A stretch of 64,000 nt of DNA from Diphasiastrum complanatum (GCA_029204225.1 CM055103.1:26960293-27024292), one strand, 5' to 3'; positions 1 to 11,893 are shown, counted from the stretch's first letter. Notes: generated from the letters alone by a model not told the origin. Made by a program: numbers and translations.

Positions 1-273
1 AATGTCAGCTGACTCACAAATTCCTTTACAACGTAAATCCTGTAAAGACTGAGAATACAAGAAACCTATCATGTAAATGACTCAATTTGTAATTTGTATA
101 TGATTTGATGTTTGGTCTTAATGGACTTCAACACAGCATGTCATTTCATTTCTCTACCCCACAATCTACCTATACCCATCGTTTCCATCTCATGTGCAAC
201 TCAGTTACACTTTCTTTACTTATCATGTTTGTAAAATACTTTTATTTTTTTTCTCTAGTTTCGACCTTCAGCT

Positions 274-640
274 TGTAGAACACCTGATCAGAAAGATCTC
301 GATTCTACTAACAAAGTGCGCAATTTACTTGACAAAGGATGAGAAACGAACGCGAACTCGAAATATTTCTATTCGTGTTCAACCTCGAAAGATTCGCGAA
401 ATGTTCTTATGGTGACTCGAAAGATTCGCAAAATTTTATCTTGCTTAAAACTCGAAAGATTTACGAAGTATACGCAAAACAGTTTCTTGTAGAAGTTCGT
501 GGTTTCTTGTTAAAGCTCAAAAGATTCACGAACAAAATCTTGTCGCGAGATATTTTGTTTTTTGTTCAAACCTCAGATGTCGCGAAATTGTCGCGAAGAA
601 TTCGTGAAATCTTCTGGATTTTTTCTTCAATCTCAAATTG
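274..640 (+). mobile_element. Copia-type LTR fragment (U3 side)
   Basis: From TGTAGAAC at 274 this stretch matches, in opposite orientation, the LTR beside the copia element at 5884-9290: shared blocks include AACAAAGTGC, TTGACAAAGG and GAGAAACGAAC. It then holds many copies of a CGAA / TTCGCGAA word (for example near 335-370, 390-425, 500-560 and 585-610). No gag or pol lies to the left within the window, so this is an LTR remnant of a second copy. The right limit is approximate because the U5 part cannot be aligned. Confidence 0.6.
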
Positions 641-742
641 TCATCTGTCACTTGGTAAAGCAAGAAAGCACTATTGGTGTTGCCAACTATTCAGCAAGAT
701 CATGCTACCCTAGTCAATTTTAAAAAATGAGCGAACAATCAT

Positions 743-955
743 GAGACAATCAGTCACCTAGCTCCCAAGGATGTGGTGGTTGATGATTCTCATGTACCAA
801 GCCATTTGGTCATCTATGACCTTTCTCATGATATCCAAGGGGTTTTGTGTAAGAGAGATCTTGTTGTTGATATGGGCTCCTACAAGCCCCATGGATTGGC
901 ACTCTACTCAGACGATCTTGTAACTTATAGCACGATGCAAGAGAGATTGTTGTAA
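743..955 (+). other. Unrecognised open stretch
   Basis: About 70 codons are open here, ending in TAA at 953-955, with balanced composition and phrases such as DMGSYKPHGLALYSDDL. There is no clear start codon or splice context and I do not recognise a family. It may be a host exon remnant or part of an old retroelement. Confidence 0.2.
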
Positions 956-1681
956 TTAAGCCAATTTGAATCAACTGATACAAATCAATTGGTAAATATG
1001 GATGATTTGAGGCCTAAATGAATCTGAGAGCTCGTACGATTCTCTAGGTGAGGCATCTCCATTAGTGGGATGGGCCCTGGTGGTATGGGATGCCTTGACT
1101 TGCAAATGTAGCTTGTAGTAACAATGGCCAGAAAGGCCTGAGGTCTGCAATGAAAAACTCATGCATAAAAGCAGTATACTAGGGCCACAAGGCAATAAAA
1201 AAAAATGGATGCAAAAAAACTTGCAAATCAAATGATTTCCTTGATAACTCAGCAAGGAGAATGAACTAAAGACTGTTCATGGGTAATCTGTCATAGATTG
1301 AACGCTTCCATACATGGCTCAGTAGAAGTCGGTAAAGAATGTTTATCCTCAAGTGTGACCAATGCCAATTGAATAAGGCAATGTCAAAGTGCTCATTTTT
1401 CCTTGTCTTTTACAGCCACCTTAAACAGCAGACCTAAGCTCGCCAATGACAGAAACCTTCTAGCAAAACTCTCATGTTGACGGACAGCCAATGGGAATTG
1501 ACACCTAGGGCTAACCTTACGGCAAAATTATCATTTGGATAGCCAACTACTGACTGCCACATAGCACTTGAACATCCAAATGCTATGTCATTCAGGCATT
1601 GGCTGTCCACATGAAAATTCTGCTATCAGGTTCATATTTCCAGAAATTTCTACAACCAAAAACTAGCATTCATTATAAAAA
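956..1681. other. Non-coding stretch, nothing recognised
   Basis: No convincing reading frame, RNA gene or repeat structure was seen. Composition is balanced to AT-rich. Confidence 0.4.
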
Positions 1682-2030
1682 CTACAGTTCGATTACGCAA
1701 GGGAAGGGCAAAGGCCCAAGGGCTAAAAACTTCTGGCCTTCCCAGCAATCGAGGCCTTACCCTTGGGCTTCCACCCGCAGGCAAAGGCGCTCAAGCCTGG
1801 CTTCACAGACCTAGTAAGATTTTTTGGTTCATCTTTTTTTTGGCATTATTTACAAGAATTCCAATTTCTAATCAAGCCTAACAAAAAGGAATTCTAACAG
1901 GTCTTTACGCTGGGTAAAGCTCCGCAATCTTGAGCATTTCGCTCTCTGGGGCCACTGCCCCGGGGCTGGGAGCCTCAAGGGCGAAATGCCCTCATCACGG
2001 GGCTTTACCCCTTACAAAAGGCTGTAAGCC
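1682..2030. mobile_element. Possible MITE with GGGC/GCCC words
   Basis: Both ends are crowded with complementary short words: AAGGGC, GGCCCAAGGGC and TTACCCTTGGGC on the left; GGGTAAAGC, GCCCCGGGGC, AAGGGCG, GCCC and GGGGCTTTACCCC on the right. The AT-rich middle (about 1815-1900) is unlike the flanks. This matches the small hAT-type elements elsewhere in the window, but the terminal inverted repeats are weak (CTACAG against CTTACAG) and I found no clean target duplication. Confidence 0.35.
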
Positions 2031-2109
2031 AAAATAAAATCCGGCACAGAGCAGAGGCAAATCTGTAGCTAGGGAGAAATTGAGAACAAGAGATGAGTTT
2101 ACAGCTTAC

Positions 2110-2245
2110 CACGAACAGCTTCACAAGGCGGAGAAGGAAAAGCTGGCGCATTGACGAGACCGAGATGTGATGACGAATGCAAGGCAGTATTAATGAGGGG
2201 AGAAGCTCTTCTCATGGCTGTTGCAAATCCTACTACTTTCGCCAT
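2110..2245 (-). CDS. Candidate first exon with organelle-targeting peptide
   Basis: Read on the minus strand from ATG at 2245, an open stretch of 45 codons ends at a good donor, G|GTAAGC, at 2110/2109 (phase 1). The peptide begins MAKVVGFATAMRRASPLINT and has no acidic residue until near position 42. It is rich in Ala, Ser and Arg, as expected of a mitochondrial or plastid presequence. The OMA1 start at 30234 also begins MAKV, but the rest differs. I could not find a second exon on the minus strand between 1 and 2109, where transposon-like sequence lies, so the gene is unidentified and the call rests on targeting-peptide composition plus splice signal only. Confidence 0.35.
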
Positions 2246-3688
2246 TTCATTTGCATAAATACCACCCAATGTCGATGGATGCGTAAATCAATCACCGCAT
2301 TTCCTCCATCGCCAATTGCTATTGCTAGTGCTATCGCTGTTCTTCCCACGTGTGTGTGTGCGCGCGTGCATGTATGTATTTAGTGCCAACCAGCTTCTAG
2401 TGCCAACCAGCATCCTGGTTCTAATATTCATGGATTGATCCTGAAACAAAACAAGGAGAAAGCACCTTTTTGCAAAAATAGGACAAAAGTTTTTAATATA
2501 TTTTGACATTTTTTATTTAATCACTTTACATTTTATGTTGACTTTAAAAAAGTAGATATACATGTTACAATAAATAGCATTAATCTTTGGATTTCTTTTG
2601 ACAAATTTCGCTTAAAGTATTTCAAATTTATGCTTGTTATTGAGGGTTGTAGACTATTTTAATTTTTATACCAAGTTTTAAATTACACAAAATTAATTTG
2701 CTAAGAAAATTTTAATAAACAATTTACAAGTGCACTTTTGCACTTGAATGCAAAACGGGACAGCTTTGAAAGTCGTAGGAACTTGGAGGTTGGAAAAGAA
2801 AAAAATCGATTGATTTAAAAAATTGTAGGAGACCTACCGACTTGCAAAAAAAAGAGCGTGAGCACTGGAGTGGCCTCACTCTGTCTGGCCCTTTCGCGGG
2901 TGCCCATCTTTTAAAGATGAACATTGGGAAGTGAGTTGACGAGCAATAGACCTCATCCTCTTTTAACCGATGAAATTCCTTTCACTGTCATGCCTAGTAG
3001 CTTAGTACTTAGAATTTTATGACTTGGCCAACCACTTCCCAACATATTTAGGCTCGATTCTAAGTGCTACATGCATGGCTTGATCTAAATTAGTGCAGAA
3101 TTGTGATGCTACATCAGCTCCAATATCCAATTGTAGTCATTGTATATATCTTCATAGATGGTCTTCATCAGATACTGTAGGCAGCTTATACTCTCGATAC
3201 TCTAACCAATTCACCTCCAAGCCACAGTGAATGAATACAAAAGAGGAGAGAAAACTTGGCTCAAGAATCTGAAATTCCAATAGGGAGATGGGCGAGTTTC
3301 CATGGTATCTATTCTCTCCAAGATGAGAGAATATTCTCCTTAGGATTCTTGTGCAACCTATATTGATCTATTGATCTTCTATTTTTGCATTATAGCAGTA
3401 AAAAAAAACACATTTGGGCCCCTCTTGAACCACTTCTATCTCTAGAAGTGAAAACCAGGGAAGTTCTTCTTTATGCTTTTGACTCGCTCCCATGAATCAT
3501 CATCCTCACTGTCCCTTCCACCTGATCAAGCACTCAAAGATAGAACGATTTCTCAATTGTTTATCTCTGGTTCTAAGTACATTCTTAGGCTCCAAAGGAA
3601 CACTAAGCGATAAGTCCTCCAAATGAGTAAGATCTTCCTCTGTTACTTAATTCCTTAGCATGAGTACTCTAGAGGTATTCTTGGATTC
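2246..3688. other. Non-coding stretch
   Basis: Holds a short TG/CG dinucleotide run near 2349-2370, a small duplicated block (TAGTGCCAACCAGC, about 2380 and 2398) and otherwise AT-rich DNA. The part just above 2245 would be the promoter side of the candidate exon; no clear TATA box is evident. Nothing else was recognised. Confidence 0.35.
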
Positions 3689-3976
3689 CTAAATGTTCTT
3701 TAGTGAATCCCAAGCCTCTTCGGAAGAGACACAAGAAGCTATCTCTTTCAAGAGGTCATTGCTTACATTCATCTTTAAGCAATGCAAGGCTAGTCTAACC
3801 TTCTTCTTGTATTTCAATTGTTCTTGACCTCCTTGAGGTTCTTCCTCAACTCCAAGAACAATGTCATAGAGGTCATGGATCACAAATAGTGATTCCATCC
3901 TCACTTTCCATATGGAATAGTTTGTGGATGTTAGTCTCTCGCTAGATTCTAACAAAAATCCACCCATGGATGACAT
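3689..3976 (-). pseudogene. Copia gag N-terminal fragment
   Basis: Encodes about 95 residues resembling the N-terminus of copia Gag (UBN2/DUF4219 type): the signature TNYSIWKVRMES is followed by LKMNVSNDLL and SSEEAWDSL. It is closely similar to the start of the Gag at 16557 (NKTNYSIWKVRMES). It begins at ATG 3976 and the coding match stops near 3689. A primer-binding site lies upstream at 4826-4839, so this is the 5' end of a truncated minus-strand copia whose leader was later entered by the TRIM at 4108-4746. Confidence 0.75.
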
Positions 3977-4107
3977 ATTGAATGATTTGCGAATGAGATG
4001 AATGATCTAAGATATATTTCTAGCTCTCTAAGAAGCTTCTAATGTCAGCCCAATCAATCTAGCCCAAGCTTGGATGATGGTGTAATAGATTCACTCAAAA
4101 TTCCTAG

Positions 4108-4746
4108 TTTGTTCAAAGTGGATATAAGTGGTAAATGTCTAAGTGTTTAATGTCCCCTAGTACCAGCCCCTTTGCAGATAAGGGGGAGCACTTGGATTCG
4201 TGGGGGGCTAGGCATCTGGGGACGGGATCCCGGAATGCAGCTCGCGGAAGGGGCAAAAGGCTTCGTGATTTTGGTGCAACCTCTGAACCAAAAAAGGTTA
4301 AGTCGCATCACGGTGCAACCTCTGAACCATAAAGGCTAAGTTGTATCCGTTGAAGGCCCACCGAATTCCTACATGGTATCAGAGCAGGCAACGTGACCTG
4401 TGCCCGACTTTGAAAGGGAGTGTTGGAATGGCAAAGTGGTGCCACAGCCCACGCTCAAAGAAATCCCATAAGTAGAAGTGGGACTTTGTTCAAAGTGGAT
4501 ATAAGTGGTAAATGTCTAAGTGTTTAATGTTCCCTGGTACCAGCCCCTTTGCGAGTAAAGGGGAGCACTTGGATTTGTGGACGGCTAGGCGTCCGGGGAC
4601 GGGATCCCGGAACGCAGCTCACAGAAGGGGCAAAAGGCTCCGTGATTTTGGTGCAACCTCTGAACCAAAAAAGGTTAAGTTGCATCATGGTGCAAACTCT
4701 GAACCATAAAGGTTAAGTTGTATCCATTGAAGGCCCACCGGCTACA
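4108..4746 (+). mobile_element. TRIM (miniature LTR retrotransposon)
   Basis: Two direct repeats flank an internal region of only about 47 bp. The right LTR runs 4421-4746, from TGTTGGAATGG to CTACA. The left LTR (4108-4373) lacks the first ~65 bp of that repeat. Directly after the left LTR is TGGTATCAGAGC (4374-4385), a tRNA-iMet primer-binding site. Directly before the right LTR is a purine tract, TGAAAGGGAG (4411-4420). There is no coding capacity. Each LTR contains an internal doublet around GGTGCAAC-CTCTGAACC. I see no 5S-rRNA-like block, so it is not obviously a Cassandra element. It sits in the leader of the copia gag fragment. Confidence 0.8.
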
Positions 4747-4825
4747 TACACAAGATTAGATCAAAATCAACAAATTGACAATGATTTTCAATTGTTTAAT
4801 GGATCATTACATTCCTTTTGATACT

Positions 4826-5400
4826 AGGCTCTGATGCCATGTGAATTTTTTGATTTTAGGACAATGATTGATTGCTCTAATCCATCTACAAGAGTTAGTG
4901 ATTGCCAAATCAAAGGATTCATTAAGTTCTATTGACTAGATCTTGATCTAGGTGCAAATTTCTACCTATTTAGCAAGATCAATAGGTGTAATACCAAAAA
5001 ACTAACAAGGGCGGCCTCACATGTGTGGAAAATAGTCATTGTACGGAGTGTGACCAGATTGCAAAGTACTAAACTCATATGATAGCTTACAAGCACAAAA
5101 TCACCAAACAAATGTGTAGATCTCAAGCAAATTGCTAGAATGGAAATCTCTCATCAACTTCTCATTATATTTGGTGATCTCTTTATAGATTAGGAAAAAT
5201 ACTAAGAATTCTTTCTCGAAGAACACGATGAAAGTTTGAATAAATCAAACTAATATCAGTGTCTTCAATCGGGTCTTATTCTGGTCTATGTACTAATAGA
5301 ACAGTTTTTACCTTGATTGAATAAAGCATGTGGAATTAAGAGATATTTTGCATGAGTGTGATAGACAATTTTAGACATTCAGATTAAGTGATAAAATCAT
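4826..5400 (-). mobile_element. PBS and 5' LTR of truncated copia
   Basis: On the minus strand TGGCATCAGAGCCT (4839-4826) is a tRNA-iMet-type primer-binding site next to an LTR end, ...AATTCACA, at 4840. The LTR extends to the right. A TATA-like CTATAAAG on the minus strand near 5190 would be its promoter. The outer limit is not fixed because the other LTR is missing. This is the 5' LTR of the element whose gag fragment is at 3689-3976. Confidence 0.55.
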
Positions 5401-5419
5401 CTGTTGAAAAATTTTGATC

Positions 5420-5883
5420 AAAAATGAATTTTTATAATTCTGATTCTGATTCTTCAGTATACATCTCATGTTGTCTTGTTTCTCTATTGTGTTTACAACA
5501 AGTAGTGCACGTGTATTTATATTGTTACAGGACAGGTCTTTTGGCCTTTTACTTCTGTAACAATAGATCTAACCATTAAGACGGTTGATATTCAACAAAC
5601 GTTCTATTTCCAGACTCGAATGATTTTTCTTCGCGAATTGTTCGCGACAGTTTGTCTGTTCACGACAGTTTCGTGACAGTCTTGAGGTTGAACAAGAATT
5701 AAAAATATTTCGCAACAATTTATTGTTCGCGAATCTTTCGAGTCTCAACAAGATATTGTTTGCGAAACTTTTGAGTTTCAACACGAATAGAAATGTTTTG
5801 AGTTCGAGTTCGTTTCTCAACCTTTGTCAATTAAACTGTGCACTTTGTTGGTAGAACCGAGATTTGTCTGGTGAGGTATTCTA
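5420..5883 (-). repeat. 3' LTR of decayed copia, TTCGCGAA words
   Basis: In minus orientation a polypurine tract (TTGAGAGGGAGC, about 5895-5884) is followed by TGTAGAATACC, the LTR start at 5883. The U3 carries repeated TTCGCGAA, TTCGCGAC and TTCGAGTC words between about 5620 and 5820. The left limit near 5420 is an estimate from a TGAATTTTTATAATTC boundary. It is related to the fragment at 274-640. Confidence 0.6.
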
Positions 5884-7794
5884 CAGCTCCCTCTCAAAGT
5901 GGGCAGTTGGATTAATCCCAATCTTCTTCGTTGCTTCTCGAACAAAACTTTACTGAGTGGCTTTGTAAAGATATCAGTTGTCATTTCCTCTGTAGGTATG
6001 AAGACTGTCTTCAGTATCTTCTTTTCGACTAAGTCCCGAATAACATTATACTTGATAGCTATATGCTTCATTTTTGAATGAAACACAGGATCTTTCGTAA
6101 GATGATTGCTGAAGTGTTATCCATTAATAAGACATAAGGTTCAAAAATAGTTTCATCAAATCCTTCCAACATTTGTTTGATCCATATCAACTTGTTTGCC
6201 ATTTTAGTCGCTGCTACATATTCGACCTCACAAGAAGATTGAGCTACTGCTGTTTGCTTCTTGCTTATCCAAAGTATGGTTGCGCCAGATGCTAGAGTAC
6301 AACCTCCTGAAATACTTTTGCTATCATCCTTCATGGATGTCCATCTTGCGTCACTGTAAGATTCGATTCGAAATCCAGCTTCCTTCGAATAACACAGTCC
6401 ATAGTCTGTGTTTCCTGGAAATATTGTACTATTGTCTTTGCTAACTTCCAATGTAACAATCCTGGGTTCTGATTAAATTGGCTTAGCCTGTATACTACAA
6501 ATGCTATATCAGGTCTCGTGTTGCCTGCAAGATACAACAATGATCCAATCAGCCTTCGATAGGGTGTATTGGCCATTTGTTTCTCTTCTTCGAGAGTCTA
6601 CGGACAATTTGCCTTGCTCAATATCGTTCCAAGTATCATGGGAGTATGCACACCTTTGCATTTGAGCATGTTGAAGTCTTCAATGATTTTCCGAGTGTAC
6701 TTTTGCTGGTAAAGATACAACTTACCACCTTCAAAGTCTCTTTTGATCTGTAAGCTTAGATAGATTTTTGCTTCTCCTAGGTCAGTGATCTCAAATATTT
6801 CAGAAATGTCTCTTTTGACATTTGAAATCAATTTATCTTTTCTTGAGAAGATAAGCGTGTCGTCAACATAAACAGCTAGAATGAATATTTTATTTTTGAC
6901 ATGTTTGATATAGACATTCGATTCAGCAAATAAAGGTTCAAATCCTAAAGAATGTAGTGCTTCGTCCTTCTTTCTATACCATTGCTTGGCTGCTTGTTTC
7001 AGACCATAGATGCTTTTATTCATGTGGCATCCAAATTCTGGATATTCTTGGCTTATAAGACCAAGTGGTTGATCCATGAATAAATCTTCTTCCAATTCTG
7101 CATGCAAGAAGGCAGTTTTCTCATCCACAATATGGATTATGAGATCATGAGCCACTACATAAGCGAATAACAAACGAATTGATGTGTGTTTGACTACCGG
7201 TGAAAAAGTATCAGTATAGTCAATCCTATATTTCTGTGAAAAACCTTTTGCAACCAACCTTGCTTTGTATCTGATGTTATCTCCATCAGGATCTATTTTG
7301 ATCTTGTAGATCCACTTGCATTTAACTGGTTTTCTTCCATCAAGTATAGGTGCAAGTGTCCATACACTGTTCTTATACATGGATGACATTTCGTCCTCCA
7401 TTGCTTGAATCCAATGATCTTTATCTGGTCCATCAATAGCTTTCTTGAATGTTTGAGGTTCGTCTATACAGCCACAAAATTCGATGGCTATATTTGTTGA
7501 AACATCATGACCAAATCTTACTAGTGGTTTTCTTTGTCTGTCAGATTTTCTCATAGTTTGTATAGGTTTCAAATTCAATTCTGCATTTTCGGGTTCGACC
7601 TGATCTGCTTGAATTCGAACTGGTGATTCGAGTCTTTCAGGTACTCGATCCTTAACTCCCTCTGAATCTGGTAATTCTCGTTCATCATCTACTTGCTTTA
7701 CTTCTATCGTTGGTAACTCATAATAAGTCTTGAGAATTTCATAGTCAACTAAGTCCCATGTACTTTGACTCATCGAATTTGACATCTCGAACAA
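5884..7794 (-). pseudogene. Copia reverse transcriptase-RNase H remnant
   Basis: Minus-strand frames encode the second half of a Ty1/copia polyprotein. The RT part (7794-6598) holds the NSVWTL and CKWIYKIK blocks, then TDTFSPVVKHTSIR, IVDEKTAFLHAELEEDLF (first catalytic Asp kept), IYGLKQAAKQWY and the YVDDTLIF active-site motif. The RNase H part (6576-5817) has LIGSLLYLAGNTRPDIAF, SYSDARWTSMKDDSKSISG and the C-terminal FTKPLSKVLFEKQRRRLG. Frames are broken near 6597, around 6331-6576, and at 6068. A polypurine tract follows immediately, so the 3' end is intact. It cannot make a working polyprotein. Confidence 0.85.
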
Positions 7795-9290
7795 CTTCTA
7801 TTCTGCCAGTTTCGGGTATATAAACTCGAGAATATGACGAATGTAATTTGAATCCTACCAGAAAACCTTGTTCTGTCTTTTCATCGAGTTTCTTTCTCAA
7901 TTTGTCTGGTATGTGCATATAAACTACACATCTGAATGTCCGAACATGAGCTAGATTTGGCTTCAACTTCCACCATATTTTGTGAGGAGTTTTATCTGGT
8001 ATTCGAGATTTCAAAATTCAATTCTGAAGATAATTTGATGTAGCCACTGCTTCCGCCCACAACTATTTTGGTGCTTTCGCATGAGCCATCATACACCTGG
8101 CAGCTTCCATTAGTGTACGATTTCTTCGTTCAGCAATTCCATTGTGCTGAGGTGTGTATGATACAGTCTTCGTATGCATAATACCTCGATCAGTGCAGTA
8201 AGTTTTGAATTTGTTGAAAATGTACTCACCTCCACGATCTGTGCGAATTTGCTTTAACTTGTTGCATGTCTACTTCTCAGCCCAATTGGTATACTCAACA
8301 AATTTCTAGAAAGCTTATGATTTTGTACGAATAAAGTATACTACAACGAACTTGCTGAAGTCATCAATAAACGTTATGAAGTATTTTGCATCACCTAAAG
8401 ACAATACTGAATGGTCCACAAATATCTGAATGCACAATTTACAGTACCTTGGTTGCTTTATAAACATCTTTACTGAAAGGTGTTCGAGTCATTTTGCCTT
8501 TAAGACAAGATTCGCAGGTAGTTCGAATATCTTGGTTCTTGATTTCGACTCCTTCAATTCTCTGACTCTTGTTGGCTTGGTACAAGACTTCCATGTTTAT
8601 GTGACATAACCTCTTGTGCCACATAATATCTGTCGACTCTTGAGTTTGATTTGCTTGTTCAATTCGAGTTCGAATGCTCAAGTGATACGAATTACTTTCT
8701 CTGTTGTCTTTAGCAACTAGGTTATCAGAATCTTCATCAAACAATTTACAAGAGTCCCTTGTGAAGTTTACTGACATTCATGTGTTGACTATCTTTGCAA
8801 CGGATAAAAAATCTTTTTTAAGAGTCGGAACATAGAGAACTTCCTCCAGTTTCTTGTCACCCTGATTCGTGTCTAACCACAGTACACCAGTTCCATCAAC
8901 TACATGCTTAAAACCATCTCCAAGTATAATGAATCTCGAATAATTCGTCTTCTTATACTCAGACAAAATTTGTTTCGAGGAAACAAAATGTGAGGTGGCT
9001 CCCGAATCAAGTACTACTTCTCGAATTTTTGAATTTGATGAACAACATAGATCAGCACAAACATATGCTGCTGAGTTTCTTGTCGACCTGTCTTCTACTG
9101 CTCTGGAGCATTCTGCTTTGTCTTTGACAAAATTTGAATCTGAAGGTTCACTTGGATTTTGTTCCTTCTTGTTTTTGGAATTTTGATAACAGTCTACTGC
9201 TGCATGACCCCGTTCATGACAATGAATACAATCAATCTTTGGATTTAACCAACACTTGTCTTCAACTAAATGATTGAGAAATCGTATAGT
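7745..9290 (-). pseudogene. Copia gag-protease-integrase remnant
   Basis: This is the 5' half of the same minus-strand element. In order from 9290 down it encodes a CCHC zinc knuckle (CIHCHERGHAAVDC), the protease motif VLDSGATSHF near 9005, a GAG-pre-integrase segment (IMWHKRLCHINMEVLYQ) ending in CESCLKGKMTRTPF, and an integrase C-terminal stretch (HKIWWKLKPNLAHVRTFRCVVY). The central integrase region (about 8020-8440) has stops and frame changes. The N-terminal Gag is absent. At about 9290 the sequence switches abruptly to the 3' end of a plus-strand gypsy element. Confidence 0.8.
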
Positions 9291-9890
9291 TACTGAGTAT
9301 CTGGTTTGATGGAAGGGATGTACGGACGATGATGGTTTCTGGGAACAGGAAGGAAGCTTAAGGAGGAGTTTTTCCAGTTTTAAGTCCTGAGGACAGAACT
9401 TGAATAAGGGGGGAAGAATGTCATGCCTATGACTAGTCTCGGGTAGCGTGTCCACGCTAGGGACCAGTAGACCAACAACCCATAACTTAATTGTGACTAT
9501 AAGGGAATTGGGGCCCTTATGTGTACATGGTCATAATTAATGGTTGTAGGCCTAAACACTTGATGGTGGATTTGTATGGGTCTATCAGTGAGTCATTGGA
9601 AAACTAAATGACGTGGCCCAGATAGGCTACAGAGGTGTCTAGTGAGGTGTCACAATGCACTACTAGTGGTGCATGGGCCTTGGAGGGTATAAGTATACCT
9701 ATTGGGCTCTCACTAGTGTATGCTTGATAGCATGACCGGTGGCAGGATGTTGCTGGCGTGATGCCACATTCCTCTTTGTGATTGATCCATAACTTGGGGG
9801 GATGGTCCAAATATGTGGTTCTTTTGGAAGTTCTTCTGTAGGCAGATTGTCTTGAGAAGAGTTAAATTTATTAGTTGCTTGTTTTCCACA
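9291..9890 (+). mobile_element. Gypsy 3' end and LTR fragment
   Basis: A plus-strand frame reading SLRRSFSSFKS, then a stop, then GQNLNKGGRMS, resembles the end of a Ty3/gypsy pol. It runs into a polypurine tract (AATAAGGGGGGAAGAA, 9403-9418). The LTR begins TGTCATGCC at 9419 and includes a TATA-like GGGTATAAGTATACC near 9688. The 3' limit near 9890 is approximate. No other part of this element is present nearby. Confidence 0.6.
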
Positions 9891-11264
9891 CCCACCCATT
9901 TTAAAGTGAGATAAAATATAAATGTGACATATTACAAAGAAGGAATTTGTTTAGTGTTCAAGTCATCGTTCTGATCACTTTTTGTTTTTACGACACTTAA
10001 TTCCAAGCTCAAACAAAGAAGTTACGAAGGTTCAAAGATGATAACAAAATTAAAATGATATAAGTTAGAAAATAAGCATTTTAAAAAAAAAGTTAATAAT
10101 AATAAATTAAATAGTAATTGCAGAAGTATTAATCATGGTATTCAACTCATCAATTGATTATTTTGGTTTTTATAGTTCCAAATTCCGAGATAAAACAAAA
10201 AAAAAATTAAGGATATAAATAAAATAAGAAATTAAAAGCAATTATACCAATTAAAAAAAAGGGTTTTGGTCAAAACAATTTGAACATTAGGACGTAAAAG
10301 AATTAAAATTGTAAAAGAAATTTGAAAATTGTTGGCAAATTTATTTTGCTATTACAAAACGTTGGTGTGCTCGTTACCAATAAATTTTAGACTGTAAAAA
10401 AAAATAATATCCGTGCTAAAGTTTGTGATAATCAGATTCAGATTGAATGTTTTGAGATATCATGGCAGTCTTAGATGCCCCAATTATCTCTTGATTTCAA
10501 TATGTCATGTACAAATAGTTTGTATAAGCTCTGACTGTTTGCAAAATCTAAACATTTTGTTCTAAAATATTTCTATTGGTTTGTAATCGTGGATCCAAAT
10601 TTTTGTTCTTTATTGAGCTATCTTTTTTTCAACAAAAATTTCAAAAAATTTGAGGACTAGAGGCCCATGCACCATCAAGCATTGTTTCCCCCAAAAAAAA
10701 CATGTAAAAATATGTTTTTTTTTGTTGCTTTTTGGGCTTGTTTTCGCTTACCACACCTACAATTGACCATTATAGCTAATACATATTTTCATAACAATTG
10801 TATATGGCATGATCTAATAGAAGTGCAATTTTCACTTAACACCATAAGCTATCAAGCCCACACAAGCTGATCAAAAAGACACTATACTCAAAGCAAACTG
10901 AAAGTGTGTATCTTTTCTCTCTCCACTATGATTACTATTGTATGAAAAAGCTCCTCAAAAACCACCCAACCAATGAGAAGACACCGATCAATCCCCAACA
11001 AATCTATTATTCCATATCGGCCATGTCTGTCAACTAATAATACATGTGAAAGTTACTCATGTGAATACACGGCCTAGAGACGAAAAACCACAATGTGAGC
11101 AAAAGCCAAGAACAAACCTCAAACAAAACTGTGAAAAAACATGATTCACAAACCCACATATCACTCAATCAATTCTAGATTCTTTTCAGAATTTTTTTTT
11201 TTGGGACTGCAAAAACCTCTATGTGCTCATAATTAAATCTCTCAACAAGGATTAGCCTCTACTG
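9891..11264. other. AT-rich non-coding stretch
   Basis: Poly-A and AT-rich DNA (especially 10070-10400) with no recognised gene. The part from about 11000 to 11264 may be the eroded leader and Gag start of the old plus-strand copia, but no primer-binding site was found. Confidence 0.4.
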
Positions 11265-11893
11265 GGGAGAAGATTAAAGATAATGAACTTGTACAAGTGA
11301 TCCTAAATGGCTTCGGAGATGACTTCTCCAACTTGGTTCAAAGTTTTGCCATCCAGGACACTTTTTCATCAATTGATAAGCTCCATAGCTAGTGGCTGAA
11401 GAGTGAAGGATGCTCTATGCCAAATCAAGGATGAGTTCCTTGTCATTGCAAGATGGAGATGAGAAAGCAAATTTCTCATTCAAAGGCAAGAAGAAGACCA
11501 AGGGATCTAAGAAGGATCAAGTAAAGGAGGCCAAGGAGGAGGATCAAGCATCAAGTTCAAAGGCAAAGGACAAGTCAAAGCAAAATGCTTTTTTTGTGGA
11601 AAGAAGGGGCATTATGCATCCGAATGCTACAAGAGGCAAAGAGCACAAGAGGAGGAGGACAAACAAAGAAACCTTGCACATGAGGAGGATGAGGATGAAG
11701 GAGATCTATTCTTGATGGCATCTACATCCTCACCAACAAGCAATAGCAATTCAAAAGACACTTGGTGGATTGATAGTGGGGCTAACTCCCACATGACTTG
11801 TGAAAATTACTTTTTCTCAACTTTACACTCATTTAATCATGCTAAGAAAATTGTCTTTACTACAAGTGATGAAGAGTGTAGGATAGATGGTGT
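11265..11893 (+). pseudogene. Old copia gag-protease fragment (left half)
   Basis: Plus-strand, frame-broken copia Gag: DNELVQVILNGFGDDFSNLVQ, then a lysine-rich linker and a CCHC-type knuckle (CFFCGKKGHYASEC near 11590). The protease motif WWIDSGANSHMTCENYF follows near 11765. It stops at 11893, exactly where the young copia begins, and resumes at 18051. Removing that insertion and one copy of the 5-bp target duplication restores an open frame (RIDGVGTISL). Several stops make it inactive. Confidence 0.8.

Noticed and set aside
1920-2020. GC-rich block considered as an rRNA or plastid insertion
   Set aside because: The pattern is reiterated GGGC/GCCC words without any rRNA or tRNA structure I recognise.
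4108-4746. Cassandra (5S-bearing) TRIM
   Set aside because: No 5S rRNA internal promoter boxes could be seen in either LTR.
9699-9899. Minus-strand frame starting MGGCGKQATNKFN
   Set aside because: It lies wholly inside the gypsy LTR that begins at 9419, and no family match was seen.
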